Assembly: GCF_031348265.1 (NCBI RefSeq)
Contig: NZ_CP133771.1
Span: 1,240,001-1,304,000 of the forward strand
Direction: 5' to 3'
DNA: 64,000 nt
Source: Streptomyces collinus
Lineage (GTDB): Bacteria; Actinomycetota; Actinomycetes; Streptomycetales; Streptomycetaceae
Shown: positions 8,216 to 17,487 of the stretch, in pieces
How positions within the stretch are numbered: position 1 is the stretch's first letter
Layout: each line of letters opens with the position of its first letter
Made by a program: the position numbers and the translations under genes
The notes under the pieces: generated by a model
What the model was told of the DNA's origin: nothing
What the model saw: the letters and a program-made list of their open reading frames with translations, nothing else
Database searches by the model: none

Positions 8216-8446
8216 ATGCGTGCACTGCCTCGTCACGTCCCCTCAAGCACCGAACTGCACGGTGTGCGGTGGTTGCGCAGCAGCTACAGCACCGGCGCGA
8301 ACAACTGCGTCGAGACCGCGTGTCCGGACGCCCCGCCCTGGGCCGGACTGCTCGCCGTGCGCGACTCCAAGACCCCGTCCGGACCCGCACTGCTCTTCTC
8401 CCCGGGGAGCTGGGCCGCGTTCGCGGCCGGGGTGGACCGCATGTAA
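8216..8446 (+). CDS. DUF397 protein
   Basis: A 76-residue protein with the DUF397 signature: WLRSSYSTGANNCVETA, LAVRDSKTPSGPALLFSPGSWAAFAAGV. It follows the HTH-DUF5753 gene after nine bases, with AAGGAGG before ATG 8216. Members such as the BldB- and WhiJ-associated small proteins are thought to modulate the partner regulator. Confidence 0.92.
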   Translation: MRALPRHVPSSTELHGVRWLRSSYSTGANNCVETACPDAPPWAGLLAVRDSKTPSGPALLFSPGSWAAFAAGVDRM

Positions 8447-8497
8447 CCCCGTCCGGTCAGACCGTCATCGCGCGACGCACGGCCGTGTCACGCCGAC

Positions 8498-9625
8498 TCA
8501 TGGCCGCGTCTCGCCGATCAGCCCCACAGCGCGTTCGATCTGCTGACCGGTCAGGTCGGCGCGGGCGGTCAGCCTGAGCCGGGAGATGCCGTCGGGCACG
8601 GAGGGAGGACGGAAGCACCCCACGGCCAGGCCCGCCGCGCGGCACCGTGCCGCCCAGTTCACGGCGTCCTCGGGAGAGGGCGCGCGCACCGAGACCACCG
8701 CGGCGTCCGGACGCACCGCTTCCAGACCCGCGGCGGTCAGGCGTGCGTGCAGTTCGCCCGCCACCGCGCGGGCCCGCGCCGCCCGTTCCGGTTCGCGGCG
8801 CAGCAACCGCAGGGCCGACAGGGCCGCCCCCGCCGCGGCGGGGGCGAGTCCGGTGTCGAAGATGAACGTGCGGGCGGCGTTGACCAGGTGCTCGACGACC
8901 CGGGCCGGGCCGAGGACGGCTCCGCCCTGGCTGCCCAGCGACTTGGACAGCGTGACCGTCGCGACGACGTCGTCCGCGCCCGCGAGCCCCGCCGCCTGCG
9001 GGGCGCCGCGACCGCCGTCGCCGAGGACGCCCAGACCGTGGGCGTCGTCGACGACCAGTCCGGCGCCGTGCTCCCGGCAGGCCTCGGCCAGGGCGGCGAG
9101 GGGAGCCGCGTCGCCGTCGACCGAGAAGACCGTGTCGGACACGGCGATGGCCGTGCCCTCGTGGCCGGCCAGCGCCTTGCGCGAGGCGTCCGGCTCGGCG
9201 TGCGCCACGACCTGCGTGGTACCGCGGGCCAGCCGGCAGCCGTCGATGAGTGAGGCGTGGTTGCCCGCGTCGGAGACGATCAGGGAGCCGTGCGGGGCCA
9301 GCGCGGTGACCGCCGCGAGGTTGGCGGCGTAGCCGGAGGAGAAGACGAGGGCCGCCTCGAAGCCGCAGAAATCGGCCAGTTCCCGTTCGAGTTCGGCGTG
9401 CAGTTCGGTCGTGCCGGTGACGAGCCGGGAGCCGGTGGCGCCGCCGCCCCAGGTCCGCGCGGCCCGGGCCGCACCCTCGGTGACCTCGGGGTGGCGGGCC
9501 AGCCCGAGGTAGTCGTTGCTCGCCAGGTCCAGGAGCGGCGAATCGGCCGGACGGGGGCGCAGAGTCCGTACGAGTCCGGCGCGGGCACGCAGCTCCGCCT
9601 GCTCGTCGATCCAGCCGAACGCCAT
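8498..9625 (-). CDS. bioF: 8-amino-7-oxononanoate synthase
   Basis: A PLP enzyme of the alpha-oxoamine synthase family that condenses pimeloyl-ACP or -CoA with L-alanine in biotin synthesis. At 375 residues it has the normal length. Seen: [42 protein letters not shown], and the PLP lysine K228 in [14 protein letters not shown] 9625 follows GGAGGA. It is transcribed divergently from bioBAD across a 150-bp region. Confidence 0.96.
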   Translation of the reverse strand: MAFGWIDEQAELRARAGLVRTLRPRPADSPLLDLASNDYLGLARHPEVTEGAARAARTWGGGATGSRLVTGTTELHAELERELADFCGFEAALVFSSGYAANLAAVTALAPHGSLIVSDAGNHASLIDGCRLARGTTQVVAHAEPDASRKALAGHEGTAIAVSDTVFSVDGDAAPLAALAEACREHGAGLVVDDAHGLGVLGDGGRGAPQAAGLAGADDVVATVTLSKSLGSQGGAVLGPARVVEHLVNAARTFIFDTGLAPAAAGAALSALRLLRREPERAARARAVAGELHARLTAAGLEAVRPDAAVVSVRAPSPEDAVNWAARCRAAGLAVGCFRPPSVPDGISRLRLTARADLTGQQIERAVGLIGETRP

Positions 9626-9689
9626 GGGTGGTCCTCCGGGGAATTTGTAGGCAGTGCACAGACACTAGCGGGACCACCAGCAGGTCACT

Positions 9690-9707
9690 GTGTGGCAATA
9701 CCCACAC
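9690..9707. promoter_or_regulatory. Inverted repeat in the bioF/bioB divergent promoter region
   Basis: GTGTGG-CAATAC-CCACAC lies near the middle of the 150-bp bioF-bioB gap (9626-9775). It is well placed to be a shared operator for both biotin transcripts. Whether it matches a BioQ- or BirA-type site cannot be settled by eye. Confidence 0.4.
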
Positions 9708-9775
9708 CTCGAAGCGACTCTGTTGTGCGAACTCTCCTTTGCCCCGAGCACCTCCTTAGGACAGGATCGGCTTCC

Positions 9776-10942
9776 ATGGACCTGCTGAACACGCTGGTGG
9801 ACAAGGGGCTTCGGCGCGAGCTGCCGACCCGCGACGAGGCTCTGGCCGTCCTCGCGACGTCCGACGACGACCTGCTCGATGTGGTGGCCGCGGCCGGAAA
9901 GGTGCGCCGGCACTGGTTCGGCCGGCGGGTGAAACTGAACTATCTCGTCAACCTCAAGTCCGGCCTGTGCCCCGAGGACTGCTCGTACTGTTCGCAGCGG
10001 CTCGGCTCGACGGCCGGGATCCTGAAGTACACCTGGCTGAAGCCCGGCCAGGCGTCCGACGCGGCGGCGGCCGGTGTGGCCGGCGGGGCCAAGCGGGTGT
10101 GCCTGGTGGCCAGCGGGCGTGGCCCGACCGACCGGGACGTGGACCGGGTCTCCGAGACGATCAAGGCGATCAAGGACAACAACGAAGGCGTCGAGGTGTG
10201 CGCCTGCCTCGGACTGCTCTCCGACGGCCAGGCGGAGCGGCTGCGCGAGGCCGGAGCCGACGCCTACAACCACAACCTCAACACGTCCGAGGCGACGTAC
10301 GGGGAGATCACCACCACGCACACCTACGAGGACCGCGTCGACACCGTGCAGAAGGCGCACGCGGCCGGTCTGTCCGCCTGCTCCGGGCTGATCGCCGGCA
10401 TGGGCGAGACGGACGAGGACCTGGTCGACGTCGTCTTCTCCCTGCGCGAGCTGGACCCGGACTCGGTTCCGGTCAACTTCCTGATCCCGTTCGAGGGCAC
10501 CCCGCTCGGCAAGGAGTGGAACCTGACCCCGCAGCGGTGCCTCAGGATCCTGGCGATGACGCGGTTCGTCTGCCCCGACGTGGAGGTGCGGATCGCCGGC
10601 GGGCGCGAGGTCCATCTGCGCACGATGCAGCCGCTCGCCCTGCACCTGGCCAACTCGATCTTCCTCGGCGACTACCTCACCAGCGAGGGCCAGGCCGGCA
10701 AGGCCGACCTGGAGATGATCGCGGACGCCGGGTTCGAGGTGGAGGGCACCGACCAGGTGACGCTGCCGGAGCACCGGGCGTCCGGGGGCTGCGGCGAGGG
10801 CGGCGGGTGCGGCTCGCAGGAGAGCGGCGAGGTCTGTGGATCCGCCGGGACGGCGGCTCCTCCCCGGGCCGACGAAGCACGGACCGACCTGGTCGCCGTG
10901 CGCCGCCGGGGCGCCGGGACGGACCTCGCCCCCAATGCCTGA
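9776..10942 (+). CDS. bioB: Biotin synthase (radical SAM)
   Basis: Inserts sulfur into dethiobiotin. The protein is 388 residues from ATG 9776. The radical-SAM cysteines C65, C69 and C72 are in [10 protein letters not shown], and further BioB blocks are [29 protein letters not shown] and [11 protein letters not shown]. Beyond the core, the last 50 or so residues form a Gly/Cys-rich tail ([12 protein letters not shown]...VCGS). It overlaps bioA by 8 bp (ATGCCTGA). The start lacks a strong ribosome site (AGGATCGG). Confidence 0.97.
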   Translation: MDLLNTLVDKGLRRELPTRDEALAVLATSDDDLLDVVAAAGKVRRHWFGRRVKLNYLVNLKSGLCPEDCSYCSQRLGSTAGILKYTWLKPGQASDAAAAGVAGGAKRVCLVASGRGPTDRDVDRVSETIKAIKDNNEGVEVCACLGLLSDGQAERLREAGADAYNHNLNTSEATYGEITTTHTYEDRVDTVQKAHAAGLSACSGLIAGMGETDEDLVDVVFSLRELDPDSVPVNFLIPFEGTPLGKEWNLTPQRCLRILAMTRFVCPDVEVRIAGGREVHLRTMQPLALHLANSIFLGDYLTSEGQAGKADLEMIADAGFEVEGTDQVTLPEHRASGGCGEGGGCGSQESGEVCGSAGTAAPPRADEARTDLVAVRRRGAGTDLAPNA

Positions 10943-12215
10943 GCCGGCCGTGGCCGAGCTGCTGGAGCTCGACCGGCGGCACGTGTGGCATCCGTACGGC
11001 CCGATGCCCGGGCGGCAGGAACCGCTCGTCGTGGAGTCGGCGAGCGGGGTGCGGCTGCGGCTCGCCGACGACACGGGAGAGCTGGTCGACGGGATGTCGT
11101 CCTGGTGGTCGGCGATCCACGGCTACAACCACCCGGTGCTCAACGAGGCCGCCCGCGAGCAGCTCGGGCGGATGAGCCACGTGATGTTCGGCGGGCTCAC
11201 CCACGAGCCCGCCGTGCGCCTGGCGAAGCTCCTTGTCGACATGTCGCCCGAGGGTCTGGAGCACGTCTTCCTCGCCGACTCGGGGTCGGTGTCGGTCGAG
11301 GTCGCGGTCAAGATGTGCCTGCAGTACTGGCGTTCGCTGGGCCGCCCCGGCAAGCAGCGACTGCTGACCTGGCGCGGCGGCTACCACGGCGACACCTGGC
11401 AGCCCATGTCGGTGTGCGACCCCGAGGGCGGGATGCACGAGCTGTGGACCGGGGTGCTCCAGCGTCAGGTGTTCGCCGGTCCGCCCCCGGCGGAGTACGA
11501 CGATACGTACGCCGAACAGCTGCGTTCGCTGATCGAGCGGCACGCCGGCGAACTGGCGGCGGTGATCGTCGAGCCGGTGGTGCAGGGCGCGGGCGGGATG
11601 CGGTTCCACTCCCCCGCCTATCTGCGGGTGCTGCGCGAGGCGTGCGACGCGCATGACGTGCTGCTGGTGTTCGACGAGATCGCGACCGGATTCGGCCGTA
11701 CGGGCGCGATGTTCGCGGCGGAGCACGCGGCCGTGACGCCGGACGTGATGTGCGTGGGCAAGGCGCTGACCGGCGGCTATATGACCATGGCGGCGACGCT
11801 GTGCACCGCCCGGGTGGCCGACGGCATCTCGCGGGGCGAGGTGCCGGTGCTCGCGCACGGCCCGACGTTCATGGGCAATCCGCTGGCGGCGGCGGTGGCC
11901 TGCGCCTCGATCGGGCTGCTGCTCGGGCAGGACTGGCTCGCGGAGGTCAAGCGGATCGAGACGGGCCTGCGGGACGGGCTCGCGGCGGCCTCGGAGCTGC
12001 CGGGAGTGAAGGACGTACGGGTGCTCGGCGCCATCGGGGTGGTGCAGCTGGACCACCCCGTGGACATGGCGGCGGCGACGGCGGCGGCCGTGCGCGAGGG
12101 CGTGTGGCTGCGGCCGTTCCGCGATCTGATCTACACCATGCCGCCGTACGTCACGGGCGACGCGGACCTGGCGCGGATCGCGCGGGCCGTGTGCGCGGCG
12201 GCGCGGGAGGGATGA
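10935..12215 (+). CDS. bioA: Adenosylmethionine-8-amino-7-oxononanoate aminotransferase
   Basis: A class III PLP aminotransferase (426 residues) that uses SAM as amino donor to make 7,8-diaminopelargonate. Characteristic segments: [47 protein letters not shown] and the PLP lysine near 276 in VGKALTGGY. It overlaps bioB and ends one base before bioD, so bioBAD is one operon. Confidence 0.97.
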   Translation: MPEPAVAELLELDRRHVWHPYGPMPGRQEPLVVESASGVRLRLADDTGELVDGMSSWWSAIHGYNHPVLNEAAREQLGRMSHVMFGGLTHEPAVRLAKLLVDMSPEGLEHVFLADSGSVSVEVAVKMCLQYWRSLGRPGKQRLLTWRGGYHGDTWQPMSVCDPEGGMHELWTGVLQRQVFAGPPPAEYDDTYAEQLRSLIERHAGELAAVIVEPVVQGAGGMRFHSPAYLRVLREACDAHDVLLVFDEIATGFGRTGAMFAAEHAAVTPDVMCVGKALTGGYMTMAATLCTARVADGISRGEVPVLAHGPTFMGNPLAAAVACASIGLLLGQDWLAEVKRIETGLRDGLAAASELPGVKDVRVLGAIGVVQLDHPVDMAAATAAAVREGVWLRPFRDLIYTMPPYVTGDADLARIARAVCAAAREG

Positions 12216-12216
12216 C

Positions 12217-12942
12217 ATGCCGGTACTGGTGATCACGGGCACGGGCACGGAGGTCGGCAAGACGGTCGTGACCGCCGCCGTCGCCGCGACGGCGCTGGCC
12301 GCCGGCCGGTCGGTGGCCGTGCTGAAAGCCGCGCAGACGGGCGTAGCGCCCGACGAGCCCGGGGACGCCGCCGAGGTGGCGCGCCTCGCGGGCCCGGTGA
12401 CGACGGCGGAACTCGCCCGGTATCCCGAGCCGTTGGCGCCGGCCACGGCAGCGCGCCGGGCGGGGCGGGCCCCGGTCCATCCGCACGAGGTCGCGGAGGC
12501 CGCCGCCAAGCTGGCCACCGAGCACGACCTGGTGCTGGTCGAAGGGGCCGGCGGGCTGCTCGTCCGGTTCGACGCGGCCGGCGGCACCCTCGCGGACGCC
12601 GCACGGCTGCTGTCTGCGCCGGTGCTGGTCGTGGCCCCCGCGGGGCTCGGCACCCTCAACACGACGGAGCTGACGGCGCGTGAACTGCGCTCCCGGGGGC
12701 TGGAGCCGGCCGGGATCGTCATCGGAAGCTGGCCCGAGGCCCCGGATCTCGCCGCCCGCTGCAATCTGGCGGACCTGCCGGACGTGGCCGGGGCCCCGCT
12801 GCTGGGCTCGGTCCCGGCCGGGTCGGGCGCCCTGGCCCCGGCCGGCTTCCGGGCGGCCGCGCCGCACTGGCTGGCGCCGCGGCTGGACGGCTCGTGGGAC
12901 GCGGAGGCGTTCCGGGTGCGGGAGGCTCCCGGGATGTTCTGA
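12217..12942 (+). CDS. bioD: Dethiobiotin synthetase
   Basis: An ATP-dependent carboxylase that closes the ureido ring of dethiobiotin. The P-loop GTGTEVGKT is near the N-terminus (8-16), and VEGAGGLLV and [10 protein letters not shown] follow. The 241-residue length is normal. Its 3' end is the source of a degenerate tandem repeat that continues for about 450 bp downstream (see 12731-13440). Confidence 0.96.
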   Translation: MPVLVITGTGTEVGKTVVTAAVAATALAAGRSVAVLKAAQTGVAPDEPGDAAEVARLAGPVTTAELARYPEPLAPATAARRAGRAPVHPHEVAEAAAKLATEHDLVLVEGAGGLLVRFDAAGGTLADAARLLSAPVLVVAPAGLGTLNTTELTARELRSRGLEPAGIVIGSWPEAPDLAARCNLADLPDVAGAPLLGSVPAGSGALAPAGFRAAAPHWLAPRLDGSWDAEAFRVREAPGMF

Positions 12943-13440
12943 AAAACCGGACGCGCGCGGTGAAACCGGCGCGGACGTGCTCGGCAGCCGGCCCACGGCC
13001 CCGGATCTCACCGCCCGCTGCAATCCGGCGGATCAGCCGGACATGCCCGGGGCCCCGCTGCTGAGCGCCGTCCGGCCGGGTCGGGCACCCGGGAGGCCTC
13101 CGGGTCCAGGGAGGCTCCCGGGCGGCCGCGCCGCACTGGCTGGCGCCGCGGCTGGACGGCTCGTGGGACGCGGAGGCGTTCCGGGTGCGGGAGGCTCCCG
13201 GGATGTTCTGAGAAACCGGACGCGCGCGGTGAAACCGGCGCGAACGTGCTCGGCAGCCGGCCCACGGCCCCGGATCTCACCGCCCGCCGCAATCCGGCGG
13301 ACCAGCCGGACATGCCCGGGGCCCCGCTGCTGAGCGCCGTCCGGCCGGCTCGGGCACCCGGGAGGCCTCCGGGTCCAGGGAGGCTCCCGGGCGTTCCGAG
13401 CGTTCGTCGGGCGCGCGGTGAAACCGGCGCGGACGTGATC
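12731..13440 (+). repeat. Degenerate tandem duplication of the bioD 3' end
   Basis: The bioD tail recurs twice after the stop. Positions 12851-12942 and 13120-13211 are identical over 92 bp, and everything from there to about 13399 repeats at a constant 269-bp offset with few changes. A more diverged copy of bioD codons for [11 protein letters not shown]...GAPLL occurs at about 12999 and again at about 13268. GTGAAACCGGCGCG occurs at 12960, 13229 and 13418. The repeats are out of frame or lack starts, so this is probably non-coding. No transposase ends are visible. Confidence 0.88.
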
Positions 13441-13482
13441 GCGTGTTGAACTACGAACGTGATCGCCGCCGAAAGGACCGCT

Positions 13483-14382
13483 TTGCACACGAACACACCA
13501 CACCCGTCCCGCCGTACGGCCCTCGCACTGGGCACGGCCGCCGCCCTCGCGCTGGGCGGCGGCACCGCCCACGCGTTACCCGGCACCACCGGTGTCACCG
13601 CGCGACTGCGGGACCTGGAGCGGGAGCACACCGCACGGCTGGGCGTGTACGCCCGCAACATGCGCACGGGCCGGACGGTGGCGTACCGGGCCGACGAGCT
13701 CTTCCCGATGGCCTCGGTGTTCAAGACGCTCGCCGCCGCGGCCGTGCTGCGCGACCTCGACCGCGACGGCGAGTTCCTGGCCCGGCGCATCCACTACACC
13801 CAGGCGTACGTCACCAGGTCGGGCTTCTCCCCCGTCACCAAGGACCACGTCGCGACCGGCATGACCGTGGGCGAACTGTGCGACGCCACCATCCGCTTCA
13901 GCGACAACACCGCGGGCAACCTGCTGCTCAAGGAGCTGGGCGGGCCGACCGCGATCACGCGCTTCGCCCGCTCGACCGGTGACCGCGTCACCCGGCTGGA
14001 CCGCTGGGAGCCCGAGCTCAACTCCGCGGAGCCGTGGCGCGTGACCGACACGACCTCCCCGCGCGCCATCGGCCTGACCTACGCCCGGCTGGTGCTCGGC
14101 GACGTGCTCGAGACCCGGGACAGGGCCCGGCTCACGGACTGGCTGCTGCGCAACACCACGAGCCTGGAGAGGTTCCGCAAGGGTCTGCCGGCCGACTGGC
14201 TGCTCGCCGACAAGACGGGTGGCGGGCAGTACGGCAGCAACAACGACGTGGGCATCACCTGGCCGCCGGACGGCCCGCCGATCGTGATGTCGGTGCTGAC
14301 CACGCAGCCGGAGGAGGACGCCCCGGCCGACAACCCGCTGGTGGCCGGCGCCGCGGCCCTGCTGGCGGCGGAACTCGCCTAA
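13483..14382 (+). CDS. Class A beta-lactamase-type serine hydrolase
   Basis: A 299-residue exported protein. A twin-arginine signal (SRRTALALG, then a hydrophobic stretch to about 31) is followed by all class A motifs: S78-V-F-K81, S140-D-N, E176 in EPELN, and K244-T-G. It should therefore be catalytically competent on beta-lactams or act as a related penicillin hydrolase. TTG 13483 is chosen because AAAGGA lies 5 nt upstream; GTG 13459 is in frame but lacks a ribosome site. It ends one base before the next gene. Confidence 0.92.
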   Translation: MHTNTPHPSRRTALALGTAAALALGGGTAHALPGTTGVTARLRDLEREHTARLGVYARNMRTGRTVAYRADELFPMASVFKTLAAAAVLRDLDRDGEFLARRIHYTQAYVTRSGFSPVTKDHVATGMTVGELCDATIRFSDNTAGNLLLKELGGPTAITRFARSTGDRVTRLDRWEPELNSAEPWRVTDTTSPRAIGLTYARLVLGDVLETRDRARLTDWLLRNTTSLERFRKGLPADWLLADKTGGGQYGSNNDVGITWPPDGPPIVMSVLTTQPEEDAPADNPLVAGAAALLAAELA

Positions 14383-14383
14383 C

Positions 14384-15319
14384 GTGGCCGTCGGCGGCAG
14401 GTCGTCGTGGAACGTCTGGCTGGTGAGCGGTGCTTGCGGTGCCGCCGGTCTGCTCGCCCTGCACTCCGCCGTGCCCAACGGCATCGGGCGGCTGGGAAGC
14501 CTGCTGGAGACGTTCCTGCCATGGCTCGGGGTGGCCGTGCCCGTGCTCGGCTGCCTCGCCCTGATCGTGCGGTCGTGGGCCGGGCTGCTCGCCTGCCTGG
14601 CACCCGGGGCCGTGTGGCTCTGGATGTTCGGCGGGGTGTGGTTCTCCTCGCCCCCGGGCCCGTACGACCTGACCGTCGTCCAGCACAACGTCGCCGACGA
14701 CGACGCCGATCCCGCCGGCACCGCCCGGGCCCTGCTCGCCGCGCGTGCCGGCCTGATCGCCGTGGAGGAGCTGACGCCCGCTGCGCAGCCCGCTTACCAG
14801 GGTGTCCTGGGCGCCTCCCACCCGCATCGGGCCGTCCACGGCACGGTCGGGCTCTGGTCGGCGTATCCGCTGTCGGACGTGCGGCCCGTGGACATCCGGC
14901 CCCAGGGCTTCCCGGGGAGCTGGCGGCGGGCTCTGCGGGCCACGGTGTCCGCGCCCGGCGGCCGGGTCGCGGTGTACGTGGTCCATCTGCCGTCCGTGCG
15001 CCTGGGCCCGAGGGGGCTCGCCTCGGCGGCCCGTGACGAGAGCGCGGCCCTGCTCGGGGCCCGGATCGCCGCCGACCCGGCCGGCCGGCTGCTGGTGGTG
15101 GGCGACCTCAACGGCACGGTCCAGGACCGCGGCCTCGCCCCGCTCACCTCCCGGCTGCACGCTCCGCCCACGGGGTTCGCGTTCAGCTGGCCGGCCGGCC
15201 TGCCGGTGGCGAGGATCGACCAGGTGCTGGGTCGGGGGGCCGAGGTGACGGAGGTGTCGGCGCTGGAGGCGACCGGCAGCGACCACCTGCCGGTGCTGGG
15301 CCGCGTACTCCTGCGGTAG
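14384..15319 (+). CDS. VanJ-like membrane endonuclease/exonuclease/phosphatase-family protein
   Basis: 311 residues. Three hydrophobic N-terminal helices (about 8-85) anchor an EEP-fold domain facing outward. Motifs: VVQHNVADDD (metal/Asn), VEELTP (metal Glu), VVHLPS, VVGDLNGT and GSDHLPV (catalytic Asp-His). Streptomyces VanJ, with this build, gives teicoplanin resistance, probably by acting on lipid-linked cell-wall intermediates. Here it is coupled (one-base gap) to a beta-lactamase, an apt cell-wall-antibiotic pairing. Its exact substrate is unproven. Confidence 0.8.
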   Translation: MAVGGRSSWNVWLVSGACGAAGLLALHSAVPNGIGRLGSLLETFLPWLGVAVPVLGCLALIVRSWAGLLACLAPGAVWLWMFGGVWFSSPPGPYDLTVVQHNVADDDADPAGTARALLAARAGLIAVEELTPAAQPAYQGVLGASHPHRAVHGTVGLWSAYPLSDVRPVDIRPQGFPGSWRRALRATVSAPGGRVAVYVVHLPSVRLGPRGLASAARDESAALLGARIAADPAGRLLVVGDLNGTVQDRGLAPLTSRLHAPPTGFAFSWPAGLPVARIDQVLGRGAEVTEVSALEATGSDHLPVLGRVLLR

Positions 15320-15388
15320 ACGGCAGGGGTGCGCGGGGCCCGTCGCGGGGAGAATCGGGGTGAGGCCAGCCTCGCAGGGAGGTTTTCT

Positions 15389-16066
15389 ATGCCGCTCCGC
15401 TCCGGCAAGGTACCCCGGGACGCCGTGCACCATCCCCTGTTCGCCCGCTGCTACGCCCGGGCCAGTGTGGCCGCCGAGACCCGGATGGGCATGGGCCGGA
15501 TCCGGGAGAGACTCCTCGGCGGGCTGTCCGGGCGGGTGATCGAGATCGGGGCGGGCAACGGGCTGAACTTCGCGCACTACCCGGGCACCGTCGCGGAGGT
15601 CGTCGCCATCGAACCGGAGCGGCGGCTGCGGCACCTGGCCGTGGAGGCCGCGCTGCGCGCCGAGGTGCCGGTGGACGTCGTGCCGGGTGCGGCCGAGTCG
15701 CTGCCGGTCAAGAGCGAGGGCTTCGACGCGGCCGTGGTGTCGCTGGTGCTGTGCAGTGTGCGGGACGTGCCCCGGGCACTCGGGGAACTGCTGCGGGTGC
15801 TGCGGCCGGGCGGCGAGGTGCGGTTCTTCGAGCACGGCCGGGGCGGCGGCCGTGCGATGGGCTTCACGCAGCACGCGCTGGACCGGACGGTGTGGCCGCT
15901 GCTGAGCGGGGGCTGCCATGTGGCCCGGGAGCCGGTCCGGGCGCTGCGGGACGCCGGGTTCGAGCTCGGCCCCTACCGGCGGGTTCTCATGCCCGAACAG
16001 GGGCCGACGCTGCCCACCTCGTACTGCGTGCTCGGCACGGCGTGGCGCCCTGCCGAGGGGTTGTGA
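15389..16066 (+). CDS. Class I SAM-dependent methyltransferase
   Basis: 225 residues. SAM motif I is VIEIGAGNGLNFAHYP and post-I VVAIEPERRL; LRVLRPGGEVRFFEHG is a typical motif III. The closest familiar type is the UbiE/Methyltransf_11 small-molecule or lipid methyltransferase. ATG 15389 follows AGGGAGG. The substrate is not evident from neighbours. Confidence 0.85.
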   Translation: MPLRSGKVPRDAVHHPLFARCYARASVAAETRMGMGRIRERLLGGLSGRVIEIGAGNGLNFAHYPGTVAEVVAIEPERRLRHLAVEAALRAEVPVDVVPGAAESLPVKSEGFDAAVVSLVLCSVRDVPRALGELLRVLRPGGEVRFFEHGRGGGRAMGFTQHALDRTVWPLLSGGCHVAREPVRALRDAGFELGPYRRVLMPEQGPTLPTSYCVLGTAWRPAEGL

Positions 16067-16091
16067 GCCGTTGCCGGGTGACAGCACTTGA

Positions 16092-16724
16092 GTGAGTTCT
16101 GGTGTGCATGAGGGAGGGTTCGGCTGTTTGTCGGGTGATGAGCCCGGCGGCGGGAACGGAAGTTCCTGGTTCGAATGGGTGACCTTTCCTGATGGTGGTC
16201 GTTGGGTGTGGTGGCGGATGTCTGCGGGCCTTGGGGGGATGGCGGTGGGTGGACTGCGGGACGTGGCTGCGCCGTTCGTCGCTCCTGGCCCGTCTGGAGT
16301 GGCGGTCCGTGACCGTCTGAAACACCTGACGCCCGAGGACGTCGCGATCATCGCGGTCGACCCGGCCTACACCAGCAAGTGGGGCGCCCAGCGCTGGCAG
16401 CAGCCACTGTCCACCCCCAGCCGTAAGACCAGCCGACACGATGCCGCGAGCATCGCGATCGGCAGGATCGCTCAAGGGCATCCGCTCAGGCGACGGACGG
16501 CACCGCCCCGTGCACACCAGAGCGATGTGCACGGGCATCGGACCGTCCAGGCCCGACCGCAGACTCTCGGGCGTGAGGGACCCCGCCCCCGCACTCCCGG
16601 ACCACGGACACGATCCGTGCCGCCGGATGCGGGTCGTACGCGGGCGACCAGGACATCCGCAACCGTTCGGGATGTCCGCAGTGACCAGGAACGGGCACAA
16701 CACTCACTCCCGCTCACTGAATAA
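16092..16724 (+). pseudogene. Remnant of a TnpB-like transposase C-terminus
   Basis: An open frame of 210 codons. From about residue 75 it carries the tail of Streptomyces TnpB-type (IS200/IS605 or IS607-associated) proteins: LTPEDVAIIAVDPAYTSKWGAQ, then RKTSRHDAASIAIGRIAQGHPLRRR, the last containing the RuvC-III Asp context. The catalytic N-terminal two thirds are absent and the first 70 residues look non-coding (Gly/Trp-rich). No TnpA gene or clear element ends are visible. Read as a fossil of an RNA-guided-nuclease transposon. The surrounding 16067-16734 holds no other gene. Confidence 0.65.
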
Positions 16725-16734
16725 GAACGGTGAG

Positions 16735-17142
16735 TCACAGGCTCCACCGGCGCAGCTCCTGCTCGATGTCCCGGACGGACACCTCGCCGCTCTTCACCAG
16801 CCGGGCGAGGTCGCGGACCTGCTCGGGCGAGGTGACGACCTTGACACCGCTGGCGACGAGGTACGCGTAGGCGACGGCGGAGGCGAACAGGGCGTTGGAG
16901 CGCTCCAGCGCGGGGACGTGCAGGAGGAGCTGGAGCAGGGCGGCGGCGCGGGCGTGCGGGCTGTCGTAGACGGGCACGTCGAACACGGCGGCCCGGTGGC
17001 GGGCGACGGCGGCGACGAGGGCTCCCCAGTCGGTGACCTGGGGGTCTCCGGGGGTCTTCTGCTCGGCGAGCATCAGCAGCCAGGCGAGGTCGATCTCGAG
17101 GTCGTCCAACGGTTCAGTGACGACCTTCGCGTGTACCTTCAC
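16735..17142 (-). CDS. Fic-like toxin component of a toxin-antitoxin pair
   Basis: A 135-residue protein of the small Streptomyces Fic-family toxin type: DLAWLLMLAEQKTPGDPQVTDWGALVAAVARH, then HARAAALLQLLLHVPALERSNALFASAVAYAYL. It matches the N-terminal and central helices of Doc/Fic proteins, but the catalytic HPFxxGN loop is reduced: NALFASAVAYAYL occupies the place of NGR(K/R)...A. Whether it is active is unclear. GTG 17142 overlaps the antitoxin stop by 29 bp, so the pair is translationally coupled. Confidence 0.78.
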   Translation of the reverse strand: MKVHAKVVTEPLDDLEIDLAWLLMLAEQKTPGDPQVTDWGALVAAVARHRAAVFDVPVYDSPHARAAALLQLLLHVPALERSNALFASAVAYAYLVASGVKVVTSPEQVRDLARLVKSGEVSVRDIEQELRRWSL

Positions 17143-17353
17143 GATCCGCGCCGAACTCCTCGGCGAAGACGGACTCGTACTGCTTCATGAAGTCGGCGGC
17201 GGCCTCCACGAAGGTGTGGCCCACCTCGCCGGTGTCCTGCTTGACCAGCTCCTCGATGTAGCGGTTGACGCTCATCCCGCGGGCCAGGGCGCGTTCACGG
17301 GCGGCGCGGGCGGTGCCCTCGTCGACGCGCACGTTCAGCTGGGTCTTCGCCAT
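17114..17353 (-). CDS. Ribbon-helix-helix antitoxin
   Basis: 79 residues. The N-terminus MAKTQLNVRVDEGTARAARERALARGMSVNRYIEELV is a ribbon-helix-helix DNA-binding domain (about 1-42). The acidic C-terminal tail would bind the Fic-like toxin encoded immediately downstream. An inverted repeat of two GCTAGC sites just upstream suggests autoregulation. Confidence 0.85.
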   Translation of the reverse strand: MAKTQLNVRVDEGTARAARERALARGMSVNRYIEELVKQDTGEVGHTFVEAAADFMKQYESVFAEEFGADREGTREGRH

Positions 17354-17360
17354 ACCTCGA

Positions 17361-17382
17361 AGCTAGCGCGTGAGTGCTAGCA
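17361..17382. promoter_or_regulatory. Probable autoregulatory operator of the RHH/Fic pair
   Basis: Two GCTAGC palindromes (17362-17367 and 17376-17381) are spaced by 8 bp, starting 8 bp upstream of the antitoxin ATG. RHH antitoxins bind pairs of short repeats in this position and arrangement. Confidence 0.6.
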
Positions 17383-17487
17383 CCGGCAAGGGTGAGTCCG
17401 ACCCGCGGAGGATACCGAGTGTGGGCCGGGTCACATTACCCTCGGGCAGGGCCAGGAGGTCCTGACGTCCACCCAGAGGAGGCGGCC

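Noticed and set aside
16140..16190. GGTTCGAAT resembling a tRNA T-arm
   Set aside because: The flanking bases do not pair as a 5-bp T stem and no other tRNA arms or acceptor stem are found nearby.
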